From NCBI RefSeq assembly GCF_018324205.1, contig NZ_AP023356.1, forward strand, positions 2,187,501 to 2,251,500: 64,000 nt of DNA, given 5' to 3'. Positions 42,433-56,795 of this stretch are shown here, one piece after another. Position 1 is the first letter of the stretch, and each line of letters starts with the position of its first letter. This DNA is from Actinoplanes ianthinogenes (lineage in GTDB: Bacteria > Actinomycetota > Actinomycetes > Mycobacteriales > Micromonosporaceae). The notes under the pieces were generated by a model. The model was not told where the DNA came from and made no database searches. It saw only the letters and a program-made list of their open reading frames with translations. The position numbers and the translations under genes were made by a program.

Positions 42433-42613
42433 CTGATACGGATGAAACCTTCAGGCGGAACGGCTAGACTCATCTGGGTTAGGTAGCTGATACCAAACAT
42501 CCCAACCTCCCCAATGATTATCGAGAGTACCCGGTCGCTAGCCACTCGTAAACCGACTGGGACCTGACATCCCAACCACACGCCTGATACCGTCCCGTGG
42601 ACTCATCCCAACC
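42433..42613. promoter_or_regulatory. Operator-like repeats in the gntR/membrane-operon divergent region
   Basis: CATCCCAACC occurs exactly three times on the plus strand (42498-42507, 42568-42577, 42604-42613) and CTGATAC three times (42433-42439, 42487-42493, 42584-42590). The elements lie between the 45-aa gene and the second gntR and probably bind one or both GntR proteins. Confidence 0.6.
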
Positions 42614-42636
42614 TCGTGCTGACCGGGAGGCGACCG

Positions 42637-43455
42637 ATGGCCGAGCCGATGTACAAGCAGATCGCCGAGGATCTCCGGCGCCAGATCGACAGCGGCGAGC
42701 TCGAACCGGGCGCCAAACTGCCCACGGAGCTGGAGCTGCGCGAGAGGTTCAACAACGCCTCACGCAACACCGTGCGGGACGCGATCCGCTCGCTGACCAC
42801 CCGGGGCCTGGTGATCACCCGACCCGGTCAGGGCACCTTCGTGACCGACCGGATCGACCCGTTCCAGATCACCCTCTCCACCGACACCGAGTCCGGCCTG
42901 GGCGGCGGTGAGGGCATCGCGTACCGGTCGGCCGCCCTGGCCCAGCAGCGCAAACCGGAGGCCAGCACACCGCGGGTGGAGATCCAGACGGCCACCGGGG
43001 TAGCCCTTCGCGAGTTGCAGCTCCCCGTCAAGGCCCAGGTGGTCTGCCGGCATCAGGTGCTGACCATCGACAAGAAGCCGTGGTCGATGCAGACCTCGTT
43101 CTACCCGATCGAGTTCGTGCCGAAGGCTCCGTTGCTGATCCAGGCGGTCGACATCGAGCAGGGCACGGTGCGGTATGTCGCCGAGACGCTCGGCTTCGAG
43201 CAAGCCGGTTACCGCGACCAGGTGAGCGCCCGCCCGCCCAACGAGGGCGAGATCGCCTTCTTCAAACTGCCGGAGGTCGGCGTTTCGGTGATCGAGACGA
43301 TCCGGACGGCATACGAACGATCCGGCCTGCCGATCCGGTGCACCGTCACGGTCTGGCCGGCCGACCGCAACCGCCTCGTCTACAACATCGGCGACGTGCC
43401 GAAGGAGATCACCTCTCCGGCGCCCCTCGGCGAGAACGGCGACGCCACTCCGTAA
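42637..43455 (+). CDS. GntR-family regulator, HutC/UTRA type (second of a pair)
   Basis: 272 residues from the ATG at 42637 (GGGAGG upstream). HTH with YKQIAEDLRRQIDSGELEPG and NASRNTVRDAIRSLTTRG, then the GGGEG linker and a UTRA domain. It is transcribed away from the small membrane genes, across a region with repeated CATCCCAACC boxes. A GNAT gene follows 94 bases later. Confidence 0.9.
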   Translation: MAEPMYKQIAEDLRRQIDSGELEPGAKLPTELELRERFNNASRNTVRDAIRSLTTRGLVITRPGQGTFVTDRIDPFQITLSTDTESGLGGGEGIAYRSAALAQQRKPEASTPRVEIQTATGVALRELQLPVKAQVVCRHQVLTIDKKPWSMQTSFYPIEFVPKAPLLIQAVDIEQGTVRYVAETLGFEQAGYRDQVSARPPNEGEIAFFKLPEVGVSVIETIRTAYERSGLPIRCTVTVWPADRNRLVYNIGDVPKEITSPAPLGENGDATP

Positions 43456-43549
43456 CCCGGAAACCCCCCTCGCAGCACCGCACTCCCCGTCATCGGCCGG
43501 CTCCCCCGCCCACGGTCGCCGGTGGCGCGGGCTCCACCGGCAGAAACGA

Positions 43550-44089
43550 ATGGGAGTCATGGTCCACCACGCACTCAGCGAGCCGCGCACCGCGACCCGC
43601 GACGATTTCCAAGGCCTCGTCGACCTGATCGACGCCCGGGCGGAATGGCTCCGTACCAAGGACACCGACCAATGGCTCAAACCCTGGCCCACCAGAGAGG
43701 CGCGCGACGCCCGGGTCAAGCAGGGCCTGGCGGACGAGGCGACGTTCGTCGTCTGCGACCAGGCCACCGGCGCCCTGGCGGCGACGGTGACCCTGCGGCA
43801 GACGGGCGCGGACTTCCTGTGGACGGAGGACGAGCGGAAGGAGCCCGCCGCCTATCTCCACCGGCTGGTCGTGGCTCGCGCCCATGCGGGCCGGGGTCTG
43901 GGCGCGGCCCTGATCGACTGGGCGACCCGGCGGGCGGTGGACACCTACGGCGCGCGGTGCACGCGCATCGACGTGTGGGGGACCAACGACGGTCTGCACG
44001 GCTACTACAAGAACATCGGCTTCGACTTCGTCCGCTACGCCAATGTCCCCTATCCATCGAACGCGCTTTTCCAGCGAAACGTCACGTGA
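43550..44089 (+). CDS. GNAT-family N-acetyltransferase
   Basis: 179 residues. The acetyl-CoA motif A is visible as YLHRLVVARAHAGRGLGAALIDWA, followed by RIDVWGTNDGLHGYYKNIGF, the usual C-terminal GNAT pattern. The substrate is unknown. The in-frame ATG at 43559 is an alternative start; neither has a well-placed ribosome site. It may be co-transcribed with gntR. Confidence 0.85.
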   Translation: MGVMVHHALSEPRTATRDDFQGLVDLIDARAEWLRTKDTDQWLKPWPTREARDARVKQGLADEATFVVCDQATGALAATVTLRQTGADFLWTEDERKEPAAYLHRLVVARAHAGRGLGAALIDWATRRAVDTYGARCTRIDVWGTNDGLHGYYKNIGFDFVRYANVPYPSNALFQRNVT

Positions 44090-44221
44090 CGCAAATATAG
44101 ATCGATGGTATTGGATTTCAGTATCCACGCGGTTCTTCCATTAAGTCGCTTCAGATACGCACGGTGACCTGATCCGACTTCTGCGTGAGAATCCACGAAG
44201 ACGTCTAGAAGGGACGGCGAC

Positions 44222-44617
44222 GTGGCTGACGAACGCATGCCCAGCGCACACCCGGATCCGTTGCTCGACCGGCTTCGCCCCTACCTCACCGACACGGTGG
44301 CGGCGTTGATCGCGGCCGGCTACCACGTTCAGGGCAGTTGGCTGGACCCACGGAACCCGCGCGACGCGACGATCCGGCTGGACGGTGGCACCGCCCTGGT
44401 GTGGGACGAGGAGGCCGGCTGGCGCCGGGGACTGTTCCTGGGCGGCGCCCCAGGCCTGCGGACCCGGTTGGACCGCGTCGCATGGCTCGGCGCCGAGGTC
44501 CTTCCCGACCCTCGCGCGGTCGCGCACCTGGCCGCACACGACCGCGAGCGCCGCTTCCGCTCCTGCCAGGACCTCTGCGACGGGTTCGACGACCACTTGC
44601 GGACCCGGCACGGCTGA
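44222..44617 (+). CDS. DUF6292-like protein
   Basis: 131 residues from a GTG at 44222 with GAAGGGAC upstream. It has DPLLDRLRPYLTDTVAALI, a Trp/Asp-rich middle (GTALVWDEEAGWRRGLFLG) and ends DDHLRTRHG. This resembles small actinomycete proteins grouped as DUF6292; function unknown. Confidence 0.65.
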   Translation: MADERMPSAHPDPLLDRLRPYLTDTVAALIAAGYHVQGSWLDPRNPRDATIRLDGGTALVWDEEAGWRRGLFLGGAPGLRTRLDRVAWLGAEVLPDPRAVAHLAAHDRERRFRSCQDLCDGFDDHLRTRHG

Positions 44618-44833
44618 GACCGCTTCGCAGACCCGATTGACGGTACGCCCGGAGCACTCCCCGCAGCGCTCAGCGGCGCAGGTGGAGGTCGCGGAGCAGG
44701 GCCGGCTCGGCCCCGTGGTGAAGCACCTCACGGTTGTCGTGCCGGATCAGCCCGGCCGTGGAGTGCTCCGCCCACGGACCCCTCGGCCGGGCATGACGGT
44801 CCCCGCGGTGGCCGTGCCTGCCGGGCTGTGCGG
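44618..44833. other. Intergenic region between DUF6292-like and OCD genes
   Basis: 216 GC-rich bases between convergent genes. A short minus-strand frame ending at 44670 reads like the tail of a protein but has no start or family support. No clear terminator was chosen. Confidence 0.4.
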
Positions 44834-45799
44834 TCAACCCGCCAGGTCGAGGCGCGTGCCGAGGTCACGGCGGGTCGCCTCGGTGATCAGCAGGTGCGCG
44901 GTGGCCAGATCCTGCAGGCCGACGCCGACCGAGTTGAAGAGCGTGACCTGGTCCGCGGACTGACGGCCGGGAGCGTGCCCGGCCAGCACGGCACCGAGCT
45001 CCACCCCGAAGTGGCCGGCGGTCACGGCGCCGTCGGCGATGGCCTGGACCGCCTCGCCGGACTCGTGCAGCGCGGTGGCCGAGGAGTCGACGATCACCCG
45101 GGCGCGGGCGATGCCGGCGGCGTCGATCTCGCGGTGGTCCGGGCGGGGCGGCGCGCCCACCGCGTTGACGTGCAGGCCGGGCAGGAACCAGTCGCCGTGG
45201 ACCAGCGGATGGCGGGACGGTGTCAGCGTGCAGAGGACGTCGGCCGCGAGCGTGACGTCGCGGGGCCCGGACAGCACCTCCGCGGGCAGACCCAGGTCGC
45301 CGGTGATCCGGTCGGCCAGCGCGGCGGCCTTGGCCGGGGTGCGGCCCCACAGGACGACCCGGTCGAAGTCGCGGACCGCGCCGAGTGCCTGGGCGTGTGC
45401 CCAGGCCAGCGGGCCGGCGCCGAGCAGGCCGAGCACCCGGGAGTCCGGGCGGGACAGGGCCCGGGTGGCGACCGCGGTGGCGGCGGCCGTGCGGAACCGG
45501 GTCAGCGCGGCACCGTCGATCAGGGCGGCGCAGGCGCCGGAGCCGGCGTCGACGGCCAGGACGGTGGAGCGCTGGCGGTTGCCCGGGAGGTCGGCGAGGA
45601 GTTTGACACCGGCCAGGCCGAGCGGGGCGGAGGCGGCGGTCATCGCGAGGAAGGTGGCGTCGCCGAGGCGGGCGGCGGCCGGTGCGGGAAGGGCGGCGCG
45701 GCCGTGGGCCAGGTCCAGGTGGGCCCGTTCGACCGCGGCGATGACGTCCTCGCAGCGGAGCAGCGCGAGCACGTCGGAGCGGGTCAGGATGAGGGTCAT
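44834..45799 (-). CDS. Ornithine cyclodeaminase/mu-crystallin family enzyme
   Basis: 321 residues. N-terminal DVIAAVERAHLDLAHGRA, then GVKLLADLPGN with the conserved lysine, and a Rossmann loop GLLGAGPLAWAHAQAL for NAD(P). This family includes ornithine cyclodeaminase, alanine dehydrogenase of archaea, ketimine reductases and N-(carboxyethyl)-diaminopropionate dehydrogenase. It begins 33 bases after the second permease gene of the BMP-type ABC operon, suggesting that it acts on an imported or linked metabolite. Confidence 0.85.
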   Translation of the reverse strand: MTLILTRSDVLALLRCEDVIAAVERAHLDLAHGRAALPAPAAARLGDATFLAMTAASAPLGLAGVKLLADLPGNRQRSTVLAVDAGSGACAALIDGAALTRFRTAAATAVATRALSRPDSRVLGLLGAGPLAWAHAQALGAVRDFDRVVLWGRTPAKAAALADRITGDLGLPAEVLSGPRDVTLAADVLCTLTPSRHPLVHGDWFLPGLHVNAVGAPPRPDHREIDAAGIARARVIVDSSATALHESGEAVQAIADGAVTAGHFGVELGAVLAGHAPGRQSADQVTLFNSVGVGLQDLATAHLLITEATRRDLGTRLDLAG

Positions 45800-45832
45800 G
45801 GCGCTCCCAAGTCGTAGAACGTCCGGCTGGGG

Positions 45833-46750
45833 TCAACGGGCGAAAGGGACGGTCAGGGCGGAGGGGGCGAGGCTGCGACCCACCAGGCCGCTGACGGCCA
45901 GGAGGGCGATCACGTACGGGAGGGTGACCAGGAGGGCGGCCGGGACGTGCAGGCCGAGAGCCGGGGGGGCGAACGGCAGGGACTGGGCGATGCCGAAGAA
46001 GACGCAGGCGAGCATCGTGGGCCAGGGGCGCCAGCGGCCGGCGATCACGGCGACCACGGCCAGGTAGCCGATGCCGCCGGTGATGTTGTCACTGAACGTG
46101 TGCACTTCGGCGAGGGCGAGGTCGGCGCCGGCCAGCCCGGCGGTGAGGCCGGTGAGCAGGATCGCGGCGTGCCGGACCCGGCGTACCGGAAGGCCGAAGC
46201 GGTCCGCGATGACCGCGTCCTCGCCGACCGCGTCGATCGTGAGCCCGGCGGAGAATCTGCGGCCGAGGCCGAAGGCGAGGCCGATGGCCAGGGCGAACGC
46301 CAGGTAGCCGAGCGGCGTCTGGTCGAACAGCGCGGGCCCGAGCAGCGGGATCCGGGACAGCAGCGGGATGGCGGCCGGGCCGAAACCGGGCAGGCTGCCG
46401 GCGGCACCGTCCGCGAACAGCAGCCGGGCGCCGTAGGTGGTCGCGCCGAGGGCGAGGGCGTTCGCGGTGATGCCGGTGACGATCTGATCGGCACGCAGGG
46501 TGACGCTGAGCAGCGCTTGCAGGGCGGCGACGAGCAGGCCGGCGACCAGGGCGCACCCCACGCCGACCAGGGCGCTGCCGGAGGTCATCGCCCCGGCCGC
46601 GCCGGCGAACGCGCCGGTCAGCATCATCGCCTCGACGCTGAGGTTGAGGACACCGGCGCGTTCGCTGACGAGCTCGCCGGCCGAGGCGAGCAGCAGCGGC
46701 GCGGCGAGCCGCACGCCCCCGGCGAGGACCTCTTCGAGGACGGCGCTCAT
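45833..46750 (-). CDS. ABC transporter permease, BMP/nucleoside-type, second
   Basis: About 305 residues with eight or more transmembrane helices, with family marks GELVSERAGVLNLSVEAMML and TGITANALALG. This is the second permease of the simple-sugar/nucleoside importer class. It overlaps the first permease by 4 bases (ATGA). Confidence 0.88.
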   Translation of the reverse strand: MSAVLEEVLAGGVRLAAPLLLASAGELVSERAGVLNLSVEAMMLTGAFAGAAGAMTSGSALVGVGCALVAGLLVAALQALLSVTLRADQIVTGITANALALGATTYGARLLFADGAAGSLPGFGPAAIPLLSRIPLLGPALFDQTPLGYLAFALAIGLAFGLGRRFSAGLTIDAVGEDAVIADRFGLPVRRVRHAAILLTGLTAGLAGADLALAEVHTFSDNITGGIGYLAVVAVIAGRWRPWPTMLACVFFGIAQSLPFAPPALGLHVPAALLVTLPYVIALLAVSGLVGRSLAPSALTVPFAR

Positions 46751-47796
46751 CGGGTGTCCCTCGACCGGGTCCACAGCATGGCGGCCGCGATCAGCAGGAC
46801 CAGCAGGCTCTGCACCACCTGAACGGAAGCGGCCGGGACGTTCGCGGCCAGCTGGAGGTTGAGGCCGCCGTTGGCGAGGGCGCCGAAGAGCAGCGCGAGG
46901 CCCAGGACGGCGGTGAGCGAACCGCGGGCGAGCAGGCCGACGACCAGGCCGGCGAAGCCGTATCCCGAGGTGAAGTGCTCGGCGAGCACGTAGGGGGCGG
47001 TGCCGATCAGGGCGGCGCCGGCCAGACCGGCGAGGCCGCCGGCGACCGCGAGGCCACCGGCTTCGAGGCGCCCGACCCGCAGCCCGAGCCGGGCCGAGGC
47101 AGCCGGCGAGTGACCGATCGCGGTCAGCCGCAGGCCGGTGCCGGTGTGCCGCAGGACCAGCGCGGCGAGCAGCGCGGCGAGCACCGCGAGCGGGACGATC
47201 AGGGTGGCGGGTGAGGCGACCGAGCCGATCAGCGGCAGGCGGGCGCCGTCGGGCAGCGGGGCGGACTGCGGGAGCGTCTCGGCCGAGGTGACCGGCTGGC
47301 GGAGCAGGGCCTGTTCGTGCACGCTGAGCGCGAGCAGGCCGGCGCCGACGAAGTTCAGCAGCAGCGTGGTGATCACCTCGCTGGTGCCGCGCCGGGCCTT
47401 GAGCAGCCCGGCGATCGCGGCCCAGGCGGCGCCGGCGGCGAATCCGGCGGTCAGCACGAGCGGGACGCCGAGCCAGGAGGGCACGCCGGCGGGCAGGGCC
47501 AGGCCGGCCGCGGCGCCGGCCACCCCGCCGACGCTGAGCTGGCCCTCGCCGCCGACGTTGACCAGGCCGGCGCGGTGGGCGACGGTGAACCCGACCGCGA
47601 TCAGGGCGAGCACCGCCGCGGCGTTCAGCGAACTTCCCCTCGCGTACGCCGAGCCGCCCATCCCTTCGGCCAGCGCCCCGGCCGCCGTGCCGGGTGCGGT
47701 GCCGGCCCCGGCCGCGAGCAGCAGTCCCACCCCGGCGGCCAGCACGGCCGCGCCCGCGCCGACCACGAGCGGATGCCGGACGACGGTGGCGGTCAT
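46747..47796 (-). CDS. ABC transporter permease, BMP/nucleoside-type, first
   Basis: 349 residues with about nine to ten transmembrane helices, with marks AHRAGLVNVGGEGQLSVGG and SEVITTLLLNFVG. It overlaps the ATPase gene by 4 bases. Together with the second permease it would form the membrane channel. Confidence 0.9.
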   Translation of the reverse strand: MTATVVRHPLVVGAGAAVLAAGVGLLLAAGAGTAPGTAAGALAEGMGGSAYARGSSLNAAAVLALIAVGFTVAHRAGLVNVGGEGQLSVGGVAGAAAGLALPAGVPSWLGVPLVLTAGFAAGAAWAAIAGLLKARRGTSEVITTLLLNFVGAGLLALSVHEQALLRQPVTSAETLPQSAPLPDGARLPLIGSVASPATLIVPLAVLAALLAALVLRHTGTGLRLTAIGHSPAASARLGLRVGRLEAGGLAVAGGLAGLAGAALIGTAPYVLAEHFTSGYGFAGLVVGLLARGSLTAVLGLALLFGALANGGLNLQLAANVPAASVQVVQSLLVLLIAAAMLWTRSRDTR

Positions 47797-49505
47797 GCGG
47801 CGGCCTCGCGGTCCGTGCCGAGCATCAGGTGCGCGACCCGGTCGTGGGCGTCCGGATCGGACGTGTCGATCGGAGCGGAGAGCGTCCCGCGGTAGGCCAC
47901 CACGACCCGATCGCAGAGCGCGAGCAGCTCGCCGAGTTCGCTGGAGACGACCAGCACGGCGACGCCGGACGCGGCGGCCGCCCGGATCCGGGCCAGCACC
48001 GCGTCGACCGCGCCGACGTCGAGTCCCCGGGTGGGCTGTGCGGCGGCCAGGCAGACCAGCGGGTCGAGCGCGAGTTCCCGGGCCAGCACCACCTTCTGCT
48101 GGTTGCCGCCGGAGAGCGCGGACATCGGGGCGGCCGGGCCGGGCGCGCTGATCCGGTGCCGCGTGATCGTGGCGGTGGCGGCGCGGCGCATGCGGCGGCG
48201 GTCCAGCAGCACCCGGAACCGCCGGAACTCGCGCAGCCGTCCGAGGTAGAGGTTGGTCGCCACGTCGAGCGCCGGCACGCAGCCCTCGTGGTGCCGGTCC
48301 TCGGGAATCACGCCGAGGCCGGCCGCGGTCCGCCGGGCCGGGGTGGCCCGGGTCAGGTCGGTGCCGGCCAGGGTGACCGTGCCGGTGTCCGGTGACAGGG
48401 CGCCACTGAGGACGTGGATCAGCTCGGTCTGGCCGTTGCCCTCGACCCCGGCGACGCCGACGATCTCGCCGGGCGCGACGTCGAGGCTGACCCGGTCGAG
48501 GTGGCGGCCCACCGAGATGTCGCGCATCCGGAGGACGGGTTCACCGGGGTGCGGTCTTCCGGGGCTTCCGGTGCTTCCGGTGCTTCCGGTGCTTCCGGTG
48601 CGCGCGGGGCCGCGGTTCTCAGGGCTCTGCGTGCGCGCCGGGCCGCGGTTCTCAGGGCTCTGCGTGCGCGCCGGGCCGCGGTTCTCGGGGCTCTGCGTGC
48701 GCGCCGGGCCGCGGTTCTCGGGGCTCTGCGTGCGCGCCGGGCCGGGGCTTCCGGTGCGTGCCGCGTCGGCGGCCGGCACGCCGAGGGTGCCGGCGAGGGC
48801 CGGGGCGAGGGAGTCCGCGGGCCGGCCGATCATGAGCGGGACCAGCACCGACGGGCTGAGGTCGGTGAGGCCGGCGCCGGCCACCCGGCCGCCGCGCAGC
48901 ACGGTCGCGGCGTCGGCGACCCGGGACACCTCACCGAGCTTGTGGGTCACCAGGACCACCGCCCGCCCGGCGTCGGCGAGCTTGCGGCAGGTGCCGAGCA
49001 GGGCGTCGACCTCGGCCGGCGCCAGGACCCCGGTGGGCTCGTCGAGGATCAGCAGGCGCGGGTCGCGGAGCAGGGCCTTGACGATCTCGACCCGCTGGCG
49101 GGCGCCGACCGGGAGGTCACCGGCCCGGGAGCCGGACGGGACCGTGAGGCCGAACTCGTCGCCCAGCCAGGCCAGGCGGGCCGGGAGGTCGCGCAGCCGG
49201 AGCAGGCGCAGGTTCTCCCCGACGGTGAGCGTGGGCACCAGGCTGAAGTGCTGGTGGACCATCGCCACCCCGGCGTCCAGGGCGTCCTTCGGGCGGCGGG
49301 GGGCATAGGGCGTACCGAAAAGTCGCATCGAACCCGAGGAGACCGCGACCGAACCGCCGACCGCGTGGCAGAGGGTGGATTTTCCGGCGCCGTTCTCGCC
49401 GAGCACGCAGTGCACGGTCCCGGCGGCGACGCTGAGGTCGACGCCGTCGAGCGCGCGGACCGCTCCGTAGGCCTTGGTCAGGCCGGTGATCTCCAGGGCG
49501 GTCAC
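47793..49505 (-). CDS. ABC transporter ATPase, duplicated, BMP/nucleoside type
   Basis: 570 residues with two nucleotide-binding domains. The first has Walker A GENGAGKST (from about 35), a signature region LPVGARQRVEIVKALL and Walker B LLILDEPTGVL. The second has the family's altered P-loop GVEGNGQTEL, signature LSGGNQQKVV and AAQPTRGLDVGA. A linker of about 60 residues holds four copies of GPARTQSPENR and Gly/Ser/Thr repeats; this linker is usually short. Start is GTG at 49505, overlapping the binding-protein stop by 4 bases. Confidence 0.9.
   Translation of the reverse strand: MTALEITGLTKAYGAVRALDGVDLSVAAGTVHCVLGENGAGKSTLCHAVGGSVAVSSGSMRLFGTPYAPRRPKDALDAGVAMVHQHFSLVPTLTVGENLRLLRLRDLPARLAWLGDEFGLTVPSGSRAGDLPVGARQRVEIVKALLRDPRLLILDEPTGVLAPAEVDALLGTCRKLADAGRAVVLVTHKLGEVSRVADAATVLRGGRVAGAGLTDLSPSVLVPLMIGRPADSLAPALAGTLGVPAADAARTGSPGPARTQSPENRGPARTQSPENRGPARTQSPENRGPARTQSPENRGPARTGSTGSTGSTGSPGRPHPGEPVLRMRDISVGRHLDRVSLDVAPGEIVGVAGVEGNGQTELIHVLSGALSPDTGTVTLAGTDLTRATPARRTAAGLGVIPEDRHHEGCVPALDVATNLYLGRLREFRRFRVLLDRRRMRRAATATITRHRISAPGPAAPMSALSGGNQQKVVLARELALDPLVCLAAAQPTRGLDVGAVDAVLARIRAAAASGVAVLVVSSELGELLALCDRVVVAYRGTLSAPIDTSDPDAHDRVAHLMLGTDREAAA
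48564..48738. repeat. 33-bp x4 and 9-bp x4 tandem repeats in the ATPase linker
   Basis: Four 33-bp units (48607-48639, 48640-48672, 48673-48705, 48706-48738), nearly identical, encode the 11-residue GPARTQSPENR on the minus strand. Just beside them, GCTTCCGGT is repeated four times (48564-48599), encoding a Ser-Thr-Gly run. Confidence 0.9.
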
Positions 49506-50485
49506 AGCGTGGTGGTCTTCCCGGACGCCACGTCCGCCTTGATCGCGTCCAGCTTCGCCTGGATCGCCGGGTCGGCGGCGCAGAGCGTGATGTCGTTGTG
49601 CGGCTTCGCGGCGCTCAGGCCGAACTTGACGCTCTCCGCCTTCCACGTGTTCGCGGTGAGGTGCTCGACCGCGTACTCGATCTCCGCGCCGATGTCGGTC
49701 GTGACAAAGCCGGCATAGGCGGGGTCGCTCCCGCAGTCGTGCGGGATCGGGCCGCCGATCAGCGTGGTCCTCTCCTGCGCGGCGGCCTGCGCCATGCCCT
49801 TCTTGCCGAGGTTGACGATCTGGCCGAGCACGTCGGCGCCGGCACTGTAGTCGGCGAGCGCGGACTGCTTGGCCTTGGCCACGTCGTTGAAGTCGCCGAC
49901 GTACTGCGGGGTCAGCACCTGCACGGCCGGGTCGGCCGCGGCCGCGCCGTTGCCGAACTCCCTGGCCGCGTTCACGATCGCCGGCAGCTCGGCGCCGCCC
50001 ACGAAGCCGACCTTCTTGGTCTTGCTGAGCAGCGCGGACGCGGCGCCGGCCAGATAGGCGGCCTGGGCCTGCTGCGGGTCGTAGAGGGCGAGGTTGGCGA
50101 GCGGTGTGCCGTCGGCCGGGCCGCCGATCTCGACGAACTTCACCTGCGGGAAGCGCGGGGCGACCAGGCGGACCGCGGCGTCGGTCTGGCCGCCGAGCGA
50201 GATGACCAGGTCCGCGTTGCTCGCGAAGCGGACCAGGGCGGCCTCGTAGTCGGCGGTGGCGACCTGCTCGGCCTTGCTCAGCGTGACCTTGCCGGCGTGG
50301 GTCTGCTCGGCGCGCTGGTAGCCGAGGTACGCGGACTCCATGAACCCGTCGTCGGAGAGGGAGCCGGGGAAGAGGACTCCGACGGTGATCGCGTCGGAGG
50401 CGCCGGGTTGGTCGTCGGCGCCGGTCGAGCAACCGGCGACCAGCATGGCGGTGATCAGGGCGAGAAGGGGAACGGTACGCGGCAT
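49502..50485 (-). CDS. BMP-family ABC substrate-binding lipoprotein
   Basis: 327 residues with lipobox LVAGC (Cys19). The BMP/PnrA-type fold marks are ITVGVLFPGSLSDDGFMESAYLGY and ADLVISLGGQTDAAVRLV. The family binds nucleosides, purines or autoinducer-like ligands. Ribosome site GGAGG precedes the ATG at 50485. It is the first gene of the importer operon; a GGTATACC dyad lies 26 bases upstream. Confidence 0.9.
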   Translation of the reverse strand: MPRTVPLLALITAMLVAGCSTGADDQPGASDAITVGVLFPGSLSDDGFMESAYLGYQRAEQTHAGKVTLSKAEQVATADYEAALVRFASNADLVISLGGQTDAAVRLVAPRFPQVKFVEIGGPADGTPLANLALYDPQQAQAAYLAGAASALLSKTKKVGFVGGAELPAIVNAAREFGNGAAAADPAVQVLTPQYVGDFNDVAKAKQSALADYSAGADVLGQIVNLGKKGMAQAAAQERTTLIGGPIPHDCGSDPAYAGFVTTDIGAEIEYAVEHLTANTWKAESVKFGLSAAKPHNDITLCAADPAIQAKLDAIKADVASGKTTTL

Positions 50486-50509
50486 CGGAACGCCTCCGGG
50501 GGGAGTTAG

Positions 50510-50519
50510 TGGTATACCG
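50510..50519. promoter_or_regulatory. TGGTATACCG operator for the FCD-type GntR regulator
   Basis: Contains the perfect palindrome GGTATACC. FCD-family GntR regulators commonly bind sites with a GTnTAC-type core. It lies between the importer operon and the divergent FCD gene. Confidence 0.5.
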
Positions 50520-50628
50520 TTAAGGAGGACAGTCTCGGAGCGCCCTGTTTCGCGGTTGTTAGCGCGGCGTTAGGTCTCCCCGCATCCGTCTAGGGTGGGA
50601 ACGCCGTACCGAACAGAGAGGGCGCTTC

Positions 50629-51336
50629 GTGACATCGCTGCGCGACCGGGCCTATCAGGAGTTACGCCGCCGGATCCTGACCATCGAGCTGGCGCCGGGC
50701 GTACGGCTGGTGGAGCGCGACCTGGCCGCGGACCTGGAGGTGTCGCGGATCCCGCTGCGCGAGGCGCTGCGGCTGCTCGAAGCGGACGGCCTGGTGCTCC
50801 AGGTGCCGCACCGGGGCGCGCTGGTCGCACCGTTCGGCCCGGCCGACGTGCGGGACCTCTTCGACGTGCGGGAGGCGCTGGAGGCGCTCGCGGCTCGGCT
50901 CACGGCGGAGCGGCGGGACGAGGCCGGGCTGGCTCGGCTGCGGGAGCGGCTGGCGGCGGCCCGGGCGGCGACGGCGGCCGGGGACGAGGCCGGGATCGCC
51001 GCGGCGAACGCCGGGTTCCACGCGGACATCGTCGAACTGGCGGCGAATCCGCTGCTCAGCGGCCTGATGCGGCCGCTGGAGGCGCGGACGCACTGGCTGT
51101 TCCGGCTGACCGCGCAGCGCGACCCGGCGCAGCAGTGCGCGGAGCACGAGGAACTCTACGAGGCGATCGCGGCCGGCGACGTGGAGAAGACGGCGGCACT
51201 GGCGCACGAGCACGTGGCCAGCGGCCGGGAGACCAGCCTGCGCCTGGCCGAACAGTGGGCGCACCTGGACGTGGACCCGGCCGCCGTCGCCGCCAAGCGA
51301 CGCCGGAAACGAACCGGCCCCGCCCTCCCGGGCTGA
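50629..51336 (+). CDS. GntR-family regulator, FadR/FCD type
   Basis: 235 residues: HTH (AYQELRRRILTIELAPGVRL, VSRIPLREALRLLEADG) and an all-alpha FCD ligand domain with the metal-binding histidines likely in NAGFHADIVELA and CAEHEEL. The ends are basic (AKRRRKR). Divergent from the BMP importer operon, which it probably controls. Start is a GTG at 50629 with GAGAGG upstream. Confidence 0.9.
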   Translation: MTSLRDRAYQELRRRILTIELAPGVRLVERDLAADLEVSRIPLREALRLLEADGLVLQVPHRGALVAPFGPADVRDLFDVREALEALAARLTAERRDEAGLARLRERLAAARAATAAGDEAGIAAANAGFHADIVELAANPLLSGLMRPLEARTHWLFRLTAQRDPAQQCAEHEELYEAIAAGDVEKTAALAHEHVASGRETSLRLAEQWAHLDVDPAAVAAKRRRKRTGPALPG

Positions 51337-51368
51337 TCGGGTGAGCGGGGCCGGCGTTCAGTGGGGCA

Positions 51369-56794
<5,426 letters not shown>

Positions 56795-56795
<1 letters not shown>

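Noticed and set aside
44670..44800. Minus-strand frame ending ...GAEPALLRDLHLRR
   Set aside because: It looks protein-like, but I find no start, ribosome site or family. It could be a gene remnant; not strong enough to list.
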